The notes beneath the pieces were generated by a model, which did no database searches, was not told where the DNA came from, and was given only the letters and a program-made list of their open reading frames with translations. The position numbers and the translations under genes are program-made. From NCBI GenBank assembly GCA_021405325.1, contig QWII01000030.1, positions 1 through 64,000 of the forward strand: a stretch of DNA of 64,000 bases. Reading direction: 5' to 3'. Origin of the DNA: Caldilinea sp. CFX5 (GTDB lineage Bacteria; Chloroflexota; Anaerolineae; Caldilineales; Caldilineaceae). This document shows positions 24,422-32,390 of this stretch, one piece after another (the stretch's first letter is position 1; every line of letters starts with the position of its first letter).

Positions 24422-25180
24422 CTACTTTGCTCCGGCGTTTTGTAGGAGTTCCATGATTGCGGTATAGCCTCGTTGTCGGGCATGAGTCAAGGGCGTGACA
24501 CCTTGGCCGTCCGCCAAATTGACATCTGCGCCGGCGTCGATCAGCAGCCGAACGACTTCGACATGGCGTGGGCCGCCATCGCTCAGGATAATGGCCTCCA
24601 GCAGGGCGGTCCACCCCAAGTTGTTGACATGATTGACATCGACATCGGTGCGGGTCAGCAGTTCCTTGATCACGTCGATGTGACCCCGTTCCGCCGCCGG
24701 GATCAGCGCCGTGCCGCCAAAGCGATTGGTCAGTTTGGTGTTAGCCCCGGCGTCAATGGTTAGCTTGAGAATGTCGAGCAACCCTTCGGCCCCGGCATAG
24801 AGAAAGGGGTTGTCCAGGCGGTTGTCCTGAATGTCAATATCTGCTCCCTCTGCAATCAGCGCTTGTACTGTCGCCACCTGGTTGCCATGTGTCGCTGCCA
24901 TGACGGCGGTGCGTCCCCGTTCGTCGCGACTGTTGATCTCTGCGCCGGCAGCAAGCAATTGTAAGACCGTGGCGGTGTCACCCTGTTCGGCGGCTTGAAT
25001 AAGTTGCTTGTTCATCGCTTGTAACTCCACAGACGACAACGTTGGTGTCGGCGCAACGACTGCTGGCATGATTGGCGCGGTTGGCCGCAAAACTGGCGTC
25101 GGCATCGCCACCGGTTGACAAGCAGCCAATAAAAACCCCAACACCCATACAAAAGATGACCATTGTTTATCCGCGTGCAT
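24422..25180 (-). CDS. Ankyrin-repeat lipoprotein
   Basis: A 252-residue secreted protein. The N-terminus MHADKQWSSFVWVLGFLLAA followed by CQP is a lipoprotein signal with the lipobox LAAC. A proline-rich linker follows. From about residue 55 come five to six ankyrin repeats (for example DTATVLQLLAAGAEINSRDE, GRTAVMAATHGNQVATVQAL and HVEVVRLLIDAGADVNLADG). ATG 25180 is chosen over a TTG at 25204 because it gives a clean signal. It likely mediates protein contacts at the cell surface. A link to the sugar genes around it is unclear. Confidence 0.85.
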   Translation of the reverse strand: MHADKQWSSFVWVLGFLLAACQPVAMPTPVLRPTAPIMPAVVAPTPTLSSVELQAMNKQLIQAAEQGDTATVLQLLAAGAEINSRDERGRTAVMAATHGNQVATVQALIAEGADIDIQDNRLDNPFLYAGAEGLLDILKLTIDAGANTKLTNRFGGTALIPAAERGHIDVIKELLTRTDVDVNHVNNLGWTALLEAIILSDGGPRHVEVVRLLIDAGADVNLADGQGVTPLTHARQRGYTAIMELLQNAGAK

Positions 25181-25253
25181 CCTGATCGCTTTTCTTTTAC
25201 CCAAAACAACCCATCCACTAGTTCACGCAACACGCAACACGAATCACGCCTGT

Positions 25254-26138
25254 TTACACCCGCGCAAACTTCTGCAACCGCTGCCCCCGCCCCGGCCCGC
25301 CGATCTCGGCGACGTAGATGCTGCCCTCGGCATCGACACAGATACCATGTGGCGCTTCGAGGACGCCCCCTGGCGCGCCGGAGAAGCGGCTGATGCGCCG
25401 GCCATCGGGCGACCAGACGCTGACATGGCCGTGGCCCCCCTGCTCGACAATGTAGATGGTGTTGTCCGGGGTGATCCAGACATCGCCCGGCCCTTCGACA
25501 TCGGTCCACTCTTCCAGATAGTTGCCGTCGGGGTCAAAGAGTTGCACCCGGTCGTTCTCGCGGTCACAGACGAGCAGCCGGCCGCTGCGATCACAGCCAA
25601 TGTTGTGGACAATGGCAAACTGGCCGGGGCCGCGCCCCGGTTCGCCCCAGGTGGCCACATGTTCGCCCGCGACGGTGTATTTGTGGATACAGCGGTTGCC
25701 ATAGCCGTCGGAGATGTAGAGCGCGCCATCCAGCCCGATGGTGACGCCGGTGGGCATGTTAAACTGTCGCCGGTAGTGGGTGACGCCAGGAACGCCGGGG
25801 GTGCCCCATTCCCGCTCCATCTCCCCCAGCCGGGTGTAGCGGCGGACGATGTGCTGATAGGCGTCGGTGAGATAGACCTTGTCGTCGGGGGTGATAAAGA
25901 TGCCGTGCGACTGGCTCACCAGATGGGGCGAAATGCCAAACTCGCCATAGCCCCACGAGGTGACAAAGTTGCCGGCCTGGTCAAAGACGATGACGGGATG
26001 CTTGCCACGGGTGAAGACATAGATGCGCCCCCGCGAGTCGATGGCCGCATCCGACACCAGCGAAAAGTCCCACCCCTCCGGCAACTTGGCCCAGTTGTCG
26101 ACAACTTCGTATTGGTAGTCGCCTTGTCCGAGTTTCAT
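25254..26138 (-). CDS. NHL-repeat beta-propeller protein
   Basis: A 294-residue six-bladed propeller of the NHL type, similar in layout to peptidylglycine lyase-like or SMP-30-like proteins. Blades show the pattern HGIFITPDDKVYLTDAY, PTGVTIGLDGALYISDGYGN, HNIGCDRSGRLLVCDREND, GDVWITPDNTIYIVEQ and HGICVDAEGSIYVAEIG. There is no signal peptide, so it would be cytoplasmic. AAAGGAG is placed well before ATG 26138. It could be a lactonase in the sugar-acid pathway, but the metal-site residues cannot be assigned with confidence. Confidence 0.82.
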   Translation of the reverse strand: MKLGQGDYQYEVVDNWAKLPEGWDFSLVSDAAIDSRGRIYVFTRGKHPVIVFDQAGNFVTSWGYGEFGISPHLVSQSHGIFITPDDKVYLTDAYQHIVRRYTRLGEMEREWGTPGVPGVTHYRRQFNMPTGVTIGLDGALYISDGYGNRCIHKYTVAGEHVATWGEPGRGPGQFAIVHNIGCDRSGRLLVCDRENDRVQLFDPDGNYLEEWTDVEGPGDVWITPDNTIYIVEQGGHGHVSVWSPDGRRISRFSGAPGGVLEAPHGICVDAEGSIYVAEIGGPGRGQRLQKFARV

Positions 26139-26245
26139 GGTGAAGTCTCCTTTGTGTCTGACTGCAAAGCGATTGGTTCACAGCTTACTATTTTTCTTGA
26201 CCTCTGGTGGTAGCATTTGCCGTGTAAAAACCGAAGTTTTTGATA

Positions 26246-26274
26246 TTGACACTCGTTCATTTGCGCTGTACAAT
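26246..26274 (+). promoter_or_regulatory. Near-consensus promoter of the brnTA operon
   Basis: TTGACA (26246-26251), a 17-base spacer and TACAAT (26269-26274) make eleven of twelve consensus bases. Transcription would start near 26281, about 37 bases before the GTG start of the toxin gene. Confidence 0.8.
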
Positions 26275-26317
26275 TGATGCTATCATGTAACCGACTCATT
26301 CTTTACGGTCTGTACAA

Positions 26318-26578
26318 GTGAACAGCTATCGCTTTTGGTGGGACGAGCAGAACATTGACCATATTGCTGATCATGGGGTCGAACCTATTGAAGCTGAACA
26401 GGTCATTGCCAATGCGTCCCTCATCCGCAAAGCGGATCGTGGCAAATACATTGCCTATGGACAAACGTATGCAGGTCGTTATCTGATGGTTGTCTTTGCC
26501 CGTAAAGACCAAAGACGCCTCCGCGTTGTGACATCTCGTGATATGACGCCGACGGAAAAGCGTAATCTGCGCAAATAA
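26318..26578 (+). CDS. brnT: BrnT-family toxin
   Basis: An 86-residue protein of the BrnT (DUF497) family, ribonuclease toxins of type II toxin-antitoxin pairs with a RelE-like fold. Family traits are RFWWDEQNIDHIADHGV, PIEAEQVIANAS, GQTYAGRYLMVVFA and the ending RVVTSRDMTPTEKR. The start is a GTG at 26318 without a clear ribosome binding site, which could keep translation low. The antitoxin gene follows after six bases, the usual toxin-first order of brnTA. It has its own strong promoter. Confidence 0.88.
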   Translation: MNSYRFWWDEQNIDHIADHGVEPIEAEQVIANASLIRKADRGKYIAYGQTYAGRYLMVVFARKDQRRLRVVTSRDMTPTEKRNLRK

Positions 26579-26584
26579 ATCAAC

Positions 26585-26875
26585 ATGCCGAAACTACCTA
26601 CTTTCCAAAGTGACGAAGAACTGATTGACTGGTTCGATAATCATGACACGGGTCCCTATATGGATGAGATGGAGCCGGCTGATGAGGAATTTTCCGTAAT
26701 CCTCACCGAATTTCACACGAGTCCTGTTGATCTCCGGTTACGCACCGATTTGCTGGTCGCTATCGAAGCCTTAGCCGAAAGGCGTGGCATCCCTTATCAG
26801 CGTCTTATGCAAATCTGGTTGTTCAATATGCTCCGCCAGGAAGCGCCCGATTTGCTGCCTCACCCCCACGCATAA
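26585..26875 (+). CDS. brnA: BrnA/CopG-type antitoxin
   Basis: A 96-residue partner of the toxin. The N-terminal half is acidic (SDEELIDWFDNHDTGPYMDE) and would wrap the toxin. The C-terminal half (VDLRLRTDLLVAIEALAERR, then YQRLMQIWLFNML) is a ribbon-helix-helix DNA-binding domain. It fits the CopG-like antitoxin family found with BrnT. In brnTA systems the antitoxin dimer represses the shared promoter. Here the strong promoter at 26246 is the probable target, though I could not define an operator palindrome. Confidence 0.85.
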   Translation: MPKLPTFQSDEELIDWFDNHDTGPYMDEMEPADEEFSVILTEFHTSPVDLRLRTDLLVAIEALAERRGIPYQRLMQIWLFNMLRQEAPDLLPHPHA

Positions 26876-27053
26876 CCGTCCAGTGAAGCTTTACCTCAAG
26901 CCAACCAATCTCCTTCGTATTCCTTTTATCCCTGTTTGCCCTTTGGATAGCGGCAAATGACTAAACACGGATAGAAGGAACACGGAATCGAGTAAGCGAA
27001 ATTTGTCCTGTTTGTACCTCTTGTTCAGGATCAAATGATTTAGCGTCAACTAT

Positions 27054-28079
27054 CTACAACGTCACCACCATCACCCAAAACGGCGACTGCCCCACCTCAT
27101 AGTCCGCAATCGGCTGCAACGCCCCCGTCGCCGGATCGACCCGATACGCGGTCATGCGATTGGCCGCTTCCCCGGCGCAGTAGAGATAAGCCCCAGTGGG
27201 ATCGATACTGAACGAACGCGGGCTGGCCGGCACCGGGTAGTGACCAAAGGGCGTCAGCGACCCATCCTCGGCAATTTGGAAACCGGCAATGCTGTCATGC
27301 CCGCGATTGGAGACATAGAGCCACTTGCCATTCGGGTGGATTTCCACATGGGCAATATAGCCGCCTGCGGTATAGTCCACCGGCAGGGTCGAGAGATGCT
27401 GGAAGATGGTGAGCGTCCCCCGTTCGGCGGCGAAGCGATGGGCGGTAACGGTGTTGCCCTGTTCGTTGGCAATATAGACGACATCCCCGGTTGGCCCCAA
27501 ACAGGCATGGCGTGGCCCGGTGTTCTCATCGGGCGGCAGCAGATCGGCGGGGTCGTTGGGGGTGAGGCGACCGGTGGCGGCGTCAAAGCGGAATTGGCTG
27601 GTCTTGTTGGTCGGGCAGACGTGGGGGACAAAGACGAACTTGTCTTCAATCGAGAGCACGGCGTGGGCCTTTTCGCCGGTGTTGCTATATTGCACCAACT
27701 CCCCAATCGCGCCATCTGCCGCCAGCCGGTGGACGGTGATGCCGCCGCCGGTGTAGTAGGCAGTGAGCAGGAAGCGCCCCTGCCGGTCGGTGATGAGATG
27801 GGCCGGCACTTCGACGCCCGTGTCCACCTTGTTGATCAACGTGAGTTTCCCGGTGGCGGCGTCCAGGCGAAAGCTGGCTAGGGTGGTGGAGAGGACATGG
27901 CCGTCATAAAGCACCTTGCCATTCGGGTGCAGCCAGAGCGCACCGGAGGGGCCATGCGCGTTGCTGACCGTGCGCAGGGTCAACCCGCCCGTTGACGGGT
28001 CCAGGTCATAGAGTTTGATCTGTTCATCGCTGGTGAGCGAGACAAAGAGAACGGTTTGGCGGTGGGTGGCGGCGGTCAT
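27054..28079 (-). CDS. Lactonase-type seven-bladed propeller (6-phosphogluconolactonase, YbhE-like)
   Basis: A 341-residue soluble protein of the Pgl/YbhE lactonase family. Blades follow the pattern of repeated DAATGKLT or DPATGALQ units with sequences such as LWLHPNGKVLYDG, GPRHACLGPTGDVVYIANE, HVEIHPNGKWLYVSNRGHD and SFSIDPTGAYLYCAGE. Relatives hydrolyse 6-phosphogluconolactone, but in catabolic clusters like this they may open other sugar lactones formed by SDR dehydrogenases. AGGAGGG precedes ATG 28079. Confidence 0.88.
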   Translation of the reverse strand: MTAATHRQTVLFVSLTSDEQIKLYDLDPSTGGLTLRTVSNAHGPSGALWLHPNGKVLYDGHVLSTTLASFRLDAATGKLTLINKVDTGVEVPAHLITDRQGRFLLTAYYTGGGITVHRLAADGAIGELVQYSNTGEKAHAVLSIEDKFVFVPHVCPTNKTSQFRFDAATGRLTPNDPADLLPPDENTGPRHACLGPTGDVVYIANEQGNTVTAHRFAAERGTLTIFQHLSTLPVDYTAGGYIAHVEIHPNGKWLYVSNRGHDSIAGFQIAEDGSLTPFGHYPVPASPRSFSIDPTGAYLYCAGEAANRMTAYRVDPATGALQPIADYEVGQSPFWVMVVTL

Positions 28080-28396
28080 GGTCTTTCCCTCCTGGTTAAA
28101 GCCAACTGGCTATGGTTATGGCGGTCGTGGAGCCGATTTTGCATATCATGAGGCGGACGGTTGCGCAAGCAATGGCAAGCTGTTAGCTTGTCCAATCGCC
28201 AGCATAGCCCAAAGTCTAGCCGACTGTCAAGTAGCGGAAATGAGCCGCTTCAGCGCGTGCGTTGCATGGAACAGGTCAAGAATTCCAAATTTCGGCGGAT
28301 AAAATCATGAGAAAATCAGCCAAAATCAGCCCGATCCGCTCAATCCGCGTTCAAATTTTGCAACGCACGCACTTTGACGAAACGAACCCAACGCGG
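28080..28396. other. 317-base gap, no gene
   Basis: The gap contains a GCGTGCGTTGCA (28255-28266) / TGCAACGCACGC (28360-28371) inverted repeat, with an AT-richer stretch containing AATCAGC and ATCCGC motifs between. No start, ribosome binding site or promoter stands out. Confidence 0.5.
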
Positions 28397-29260
28397 TTAG
28401 TAAATTACCACCCCATTTTCCGCCGCAAGCCGCCGGATGTTGGCAACAGCCAAGGGAATCTGGGCCGGGGTCAGATGTTCGATCAGCCCATAACCGGCGG
28501 GGTGGAGCGCCTCAAAGCGGCGCAGCACCAGCGCCAGATCGAGTTGACCTTCGCCGGGAACTTCCTGATCGATGTGCAGGACAAGGCCATTGGCGAGCTT
28601 GAGGTCTTTCAAATGGGCCAACGGCGCAAGCGGCCCCATGACATCAAAGATATGGTTGACCCAATCGCTGCTGTGATAGACCTGCTGCAAGCACTGGAAA
28701 TGATTGACGGCATCCAGAATCAGCCGCAAGTGGTCTGACCCGACAGCTTCAATGATGGCGCGACACTTTTCCGGCGGGTCCATCACCGAGACGGCGTGCG
28801 TTTCCAGCGCCAGCAGTACGCCTTCCTGTTCGGCCTTGCGGGCAATGGGCATCAGCGTCTCCACCAGGATGGCCGTATTTTCCGGGCGATGGTTGTCGCG
28901 GTGCGGCGTCCATGGTCCCGCCGGGTTCAGACCACCCGGGCGCAACAGAAAGGCTTGTGCGCCCAGTTGCGCGGCGATCTCGGTGCCACGGTTGATCTTC
29001 ACAATCGCCCGTTCGCGCACGGCTTGCTCCGGGTGAAAGAGACATTCGTTGTAGGTGATGGCAAATTGCGCCAGGTCGAGATCCTCACCGGCCATAAAGC
29101 GCTGATACTGACGACAATCTTCTGCTGTGATGGCAAAGACGTCATCGCCGTTTAGGTGAAAACCAAAGCCGGTAAAGCTCAAGGCCCGGATCTCCGCCAT
29201 CTGGGTCTTGGTAAAAGTGCGAAAATCACCGGGCAACATACCCACAATACCGAGTCGCAT
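28397..29260 (-). CDS. TIM-barrel sugar isomerase/epimerase
   Basis: A 287-residue xylose-isomerase-like TIM barrel. Visible family points are ETHAVSVMDPPEKC with a metal-ligand glutamate (near 154), LILDAVNHFQ (aspartate near 184), HLKDLKLANG (near 216) and the closing PAGYGLIEHL. Members interconvert keto- and aldo-sugars or dehydrate inosose. AAGGAAG lies six bases before ATG 29260. The gene seems to be transcribed from a divergent promoter region shared with the NHL gene at 29460. A 50-bp perfect palindrome falls in its leader. Confidence 0.85.
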   Translation of the reverse strand: MRLGIVGMLPGDFRTFTKTQMAEIRALSFTGFGFHLNGDDVFAITAEDCRQYQRFMAGEDLDLAQFAITYNECLFHPEQAVRERAIVKINRGTEIAAQLGAQAFLLRPGGLNPAGPWTPHRDNHRPENTAILVETLMPIARKAEQEGVLLALETHAVSVMDPPEKCRAIIEAVGSDHLRLILDAVNHFQCLQQVYHSSDWVNHIFDVMGPLAPLAHLKDLKLANGLVLHIDQEVPGEGQLDLALVLRRFEALHPAGYGLIEHLTPAQIPLAVANIRRLAAENGVVIY

Positions 29261-29293
29261 CTCTATCTTCCTTTGCTTGTAGCGAGTTGAACA

Positions 29294-29343
29294 GAACTGG
29301 GAGCGTTAGCGACCAGCCGGCTGGTCGCTAACGCTCCCAGTTC
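29294..29343. repeat. 50-bp perfect palindrome
   Basis: GAACTGGGAGCGTTAGCGAC runs into CCAGCCGGCTGG at the centre and back with no mismatch and no loop over 50 bases. It lies in the predicted 5' leader of the isomerase gene at 28397-29260. Confidence 0.95.
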
Positions 29344-29369
29344 CGCGATTGCTCCGATTGAAAATCTGT

Positions 29370-29423
29370 TTGACGTTGCGGTAAGAATTACGTTATTATA
29401 TCCTACTGTAGGATATAAAACAA
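29370..29423. promoter_or_regulatory. Divergent promoter pair sharing a 21-bp operator palindrome
   Basis: Plus strand: TTGACG (29370-29375), an 18-base spacer and TATTAT (29394-29399). Minus strand: TTGTTT (complement of 29418-29423), a 17-base spacer and a perfect TATAAT (complement of 29395-29400). The palindrome TATATCCTAC, T, GTAGGATATA (29397-29417) fills the minus-strand spacer and covers the plus-strand -10 and start. One regulator bound there could block both genes. Confidence 0.65.
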
Positions 29424-29459
29424 AGCATCAATTTTCACCTTACCCAAGAGGCGCGCACT

Positions 29460-31607
29460 ATGGCTCTGCATGATTTCTTCCGCACAACTCCTGCACACAA
29501 GCTCTTCACCATTGCTGGTGTGGGCTACCAAACGGGGATTCCCGCCCGTGAAGCCGACGGCGGCTGGCCGATGGGGGTGGTGCGCAGTGTGGCTGCCCGT
29601 TGGCTTGGCGACCTGATCGTGGTCGATTATCATGCCCATCGCCTCTGGCGCATTGACCAGGCCGGCATCTTGCACGCCTTTGCCGGCGACGGCATCCCCG
29701 GCAATTCCGGTGATGGCGGCCCTGCCAGCGCAGCCCGTTTCTACTGGCCCCATGATCTCACCCAGGACAAGCAGGGCAATCTCTACCTCGCCGACCTGGG
29801 CAACCAGGTGATCCGGCGCATTGACGGCCAGACTGGCATCATCACTCGTGTCGCCGGGTCGGGCAAGGTGGGGCGGGGCGGCGATGGCGGACCGGCCCTA
29901 GAAGCGGAACTTGATACCACTTGTGGCGTGGCGGTCGATGACGCCGGGAACATTTATCTCTCTAGCGAATGGGCTAACAACATCCGGCGTGTCGATGGGC
30001 AAACTGGCATTATTACCCTCTTTGCCGGTCAAGACGCCCGTCTCTACCCGGCAGAACGGGGCGAAAGCCGGCCCTATGGCGGCCCCCGTGTCAGCTTCAT
30101 GGGCTATCATGGCGACGGCGGCCCGGCCAGCGCCGCCAGCTTTCGTCACCCCGAACATTTGGCGTTTGATTCGCGGGGTAATCTTTATGTCTGCGACAAT
30201 TCCAACGACCGGGTGCGCAAAATTGAGAGGCAGACCGGGTTGATCAGCACCGTGTTGGGCAACGGCCAACGCGCTTCTAATGGCGATGGCGGCCCCGCCG
30301 TCGAAGCCAGCACGCTGATGCCCGATGCCATCTTTCTGGATGTGCATGACAATCTCTATGTCGGCGAAAAGTATGGCTATCGGGTGCGCAAAGTGGACGC
30401 CGCCACCGGCATTGTCCAAACCCTGGTCGGCAATGGCGTCCCCGGCTTTGGCGAAGAAGGGCTACCGGGCGAAGCGACCCACTGCAACTCGGTCGAAGTC
30501 GGCATCTGGGTTGACCCGGACGGCACGGTGTTTTGGAGCGATTGCTCCGGTCGACTCCGGCGGCGCGACGGGCAAAGCGGCCTTGTCACTACCGTGCTGG
30601 GCGGCGTGACGGTGCATGATGGCGAACCGGCGACGGCGGCGTTTCTCAATGGCCCCGGCGGGTTGGCGGTTGGCCCCAACGGTCAGATTGTGATCGCCGA
30701 TGTCTGGAATCAACGCATTCGCGCCATTGACCCGCAGACCGGGATCATCCAAACCATCGCCGGCAACGGGGCCAGGGCCTATGGCGGCGACAATGGCCCC
30801 GCCACGGAAGCCTATCTGGGCAACCCGCATGATGTCGCCGTCGATTCACAAGGACGAGTCATTATCGCTGACACGCGCGATGGCCGTCTCCGCCGCATTG
30901 AACTAGACGGCGCCATTCGCTGCATTGCCGGCACGACGCTCCCCTGGGATGCCGGCGAAGGGCGCTGGGACAAGGGCGACAACGGCCCGGCCATCAGCGC
31001 CAGCATTGCCCATGTGGAAGCGGTGGCAGTGGGGCCGAACGATGATATTTATCTTGGTGACAGTGCGGTAGGGCGCATTCGCAAGATCGATGCCCGCACC
31101 GGCATTATCACCACCGTTGCCGGCACGGGTCTGCCTGGTTACAGCGGCGACGGCGGCCCAGCCACCAAAGCGCGGATTGGCGCACCGACGGCCATTCGTT
31201 TTGATGGCGTCGGGAATCTCTATTTTACCGACCGTACTTTTCATGTCGTGCGCAAAGTGGATACAGCAGGGATCATCACAACAGTCGTGGGTTGTGGCGA
31301 AGCCGGCTTTTCACCCGATGGGACGCCGGCGCGTCAAGCCCGGTTGGATCAACCCTATGGGCTGGCGGTTGCGCGTGACGGCACACTCTACATTGCCGAT
31401 TCGCGTAACAACTGTGTCCGGCGGGTGACAGCGCAAGGGGTGCTGGTGACGATTGCCGGTTGCCCCACCGCCGGTGATGGGCATGACGGTGAACCGGCCA
31501 CGGCCACGCTCCTCAATGAGCCACATGGGTTATGTTTATACGGCGAAGATCACTTGTTGATTAGCGACCACTATAATAATCGGCTGAGAGTCATGCGTAT
31601 TGCGTAA
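29460..31607 (+). CDS. Large NHL-repeat protein
   Basis: A 715-residue protein built from about a dozen NHL-type units, many containing the motif GDGGPA or GDNGPA followed by a start such as PHDLTQDKQGNLYLADLGN, GLAVGPNGQIVIADVWNQR or GLAVARDGTLYIADSRNN. Units end in patterns such as IRRIDGQTGIITRVAG. This gives probably two stacked propellers. There is no signal peptide or membrane segment. ATG 29460 has AAGAGG nine bases upstream. It is divergent from a sugar isomerase and shares its operator. Its ligand is unknown. Confidence 0.85.
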   Translation: MALHDFFRTTPAHKLFTIAGVGYQTGIPAREADGGWPMGVVRSVAARWLGDLIVVDYHAHRLWRIDQAGILHAFAGDGIPGNSGDGGPASAARFYWPHDLTQDKQGNLYLADLGNQVIRRIDGQTGIITRVAGSGKVGRGGDGGPALEAELDTTCGVAVDDAGNIYLSSEWANNIRRVDGQTGIITLFAGQDARLYPAERGESRPYGGPRVSFMGYHGDGGPASAASFRHPEHLAFDSRGNLYVCDNSNDRVRKIERQTGLISTVLGNGQRASNGDGGPAVEASTLMPDAIFLDVHDNLYVGEKYGYRVRKVDAATGIVQTLVGNGVPGFGEEGLPGEATHCNSVEVGIWVDPDGTVFWSDCSGRLRRRDGQSGLVTTVLGGVTVHDGEPATAAFLNGPGGLAVGPNGQIVIADVWNQRIRAIDPQTGIIQTIAGNGARAYGGDNGPATEAYLGNPHDVAVDSQGRVIIADTRDGRLRRIELDGAIRCIAGTTLPWDAGEGRWDKGDNGPAISASIAHVEAVAVGPNDDIYLGDSAVGRIRKIDARTGIITTVAGTGLPGYSGDGGPATKARIGAPTAIRFDGVGNLYFTDRTFHVVRKVDTAGIITTVVGCGEAGFSPDGTPARQARLDQPYGLAVARDGTLYIADSRNNCVRRVTAQGVLVTIAGCPTAGDGHDGEPATATLLNEPHGLCLYGEDHLLISDHYNNRLRVMRIA

Positions 31608-31625
31608 CTATGCTAATCTGTTGCG

Positions 31626-31669
31626 GCAAACGTGGCGTTCGCACATGGGCGTGCGAACGCCACGTTTGC
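31626..31669. repeat. 19-bp perfect inverted repeat
   Basis: GCAAACGTGGCGTTCGCAC (31626-31644) and its complement (31651-31669) enclose ATGGGC. It starts 18 bases after the NHL gene stop and likely terminates it. Confidence 0.85.
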
Positions 31670-31769
31670 TAGGCAATGAGCCGGAGTGCCGGGGACGCTT
31701 TGCCCTTTGTGCTGGGGGCAGCGCTAACGCCGCCCAGCGCCTTTTGTCAACACTGTAAGAGCGGCAACC

Positions 31770-32219
31770 ATGAAGATCATTACCTGGAACTGCCAAGGTG
31801 CATTCCGAAAAAAGGCGTCCGTCTTGCTCGACTGGCAACCGACCATAGCCGCGATTCAGGAGTGCGAATGTCCGGCCAAGTTGCGTTTTCCCAAGGATTG
31901 TCAACTGCCGCTTGATTTTCTCTGGCAAGGCGATAATCTGGACAAAGGGGTGGGCGTCTTTGCCTATGGCGATCTGCGCTTTACCCTGGATGAGCGCTAT
32001 GACCCATCATTCCGCCACTGCATTCCATTGCGCGTCAGCGGCGCCTATGATCTACATCTATTAGCCATCTGGGCAATGGGCCATCGCCAAAAAGCGCGCA
32101 GTTATATCGGCCAAGTGTACCATGCTACGTTCGCTCACAGCCGATTGGCGCTCGGTGTTCCGTCTCCCCGGCTGTCAACCGGTCGTGAGCAGGAAGTCGT
32201 TACCAAAAGACGAAGGTAA
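31770..32219 (+). pseudogene. Truncated endonuclease/exonuclease/phosphatase-family protein
   Basis: Residues 1-115 match the start of an endonuclease/exonuclease/phosphatase protein: MKIITWNCQGAFRKK with the metal-site asparagine, IAAIQECECP with the catalytic glutamate, WQGDNLDKGVGVFAYG and LHLLAIWAMG. From about residue 120 the sequence turns into low-similarity text (SRLALGVPSPRLSTGREQEV) encoded by a degenerate palindrome (near 32133-32192) that resembles the repeat at 20901. The histidine-bearing C-terminal half is missing. It is most likely a dead gene cut by a repeat. Confidence 0.7.
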
Positions 32220-32234
32220 GTTCCTCAAGGCGAT

Positions 32235-32262
32235 TTGACAAGAAAAAGCTTTCCCATATAAT
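32235..32262 (+). promoter_or_regulatory. Consensus promoter of the second sugar importer
   Basis: TTGACA (32235-32240), a 16-base spacer and TATAAT (32257-32262) match both consensus hexamers exactly. The transcript would start near 32269 with a leader of about 120 bases before the solute-binding gene. Confidence 0.82.
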
Positions 32263-32390
32263 AAAGAGGCCCACTGTTCAGCTTATCATTTTCCACAAAG
32301 TTTCCCAACCGTCATAAGACGGAACCATTACCTATATTGGGCCTACTTTTGGGGATTACGAACCAATTAGCATTAAGGAGGAGTCAAGCC

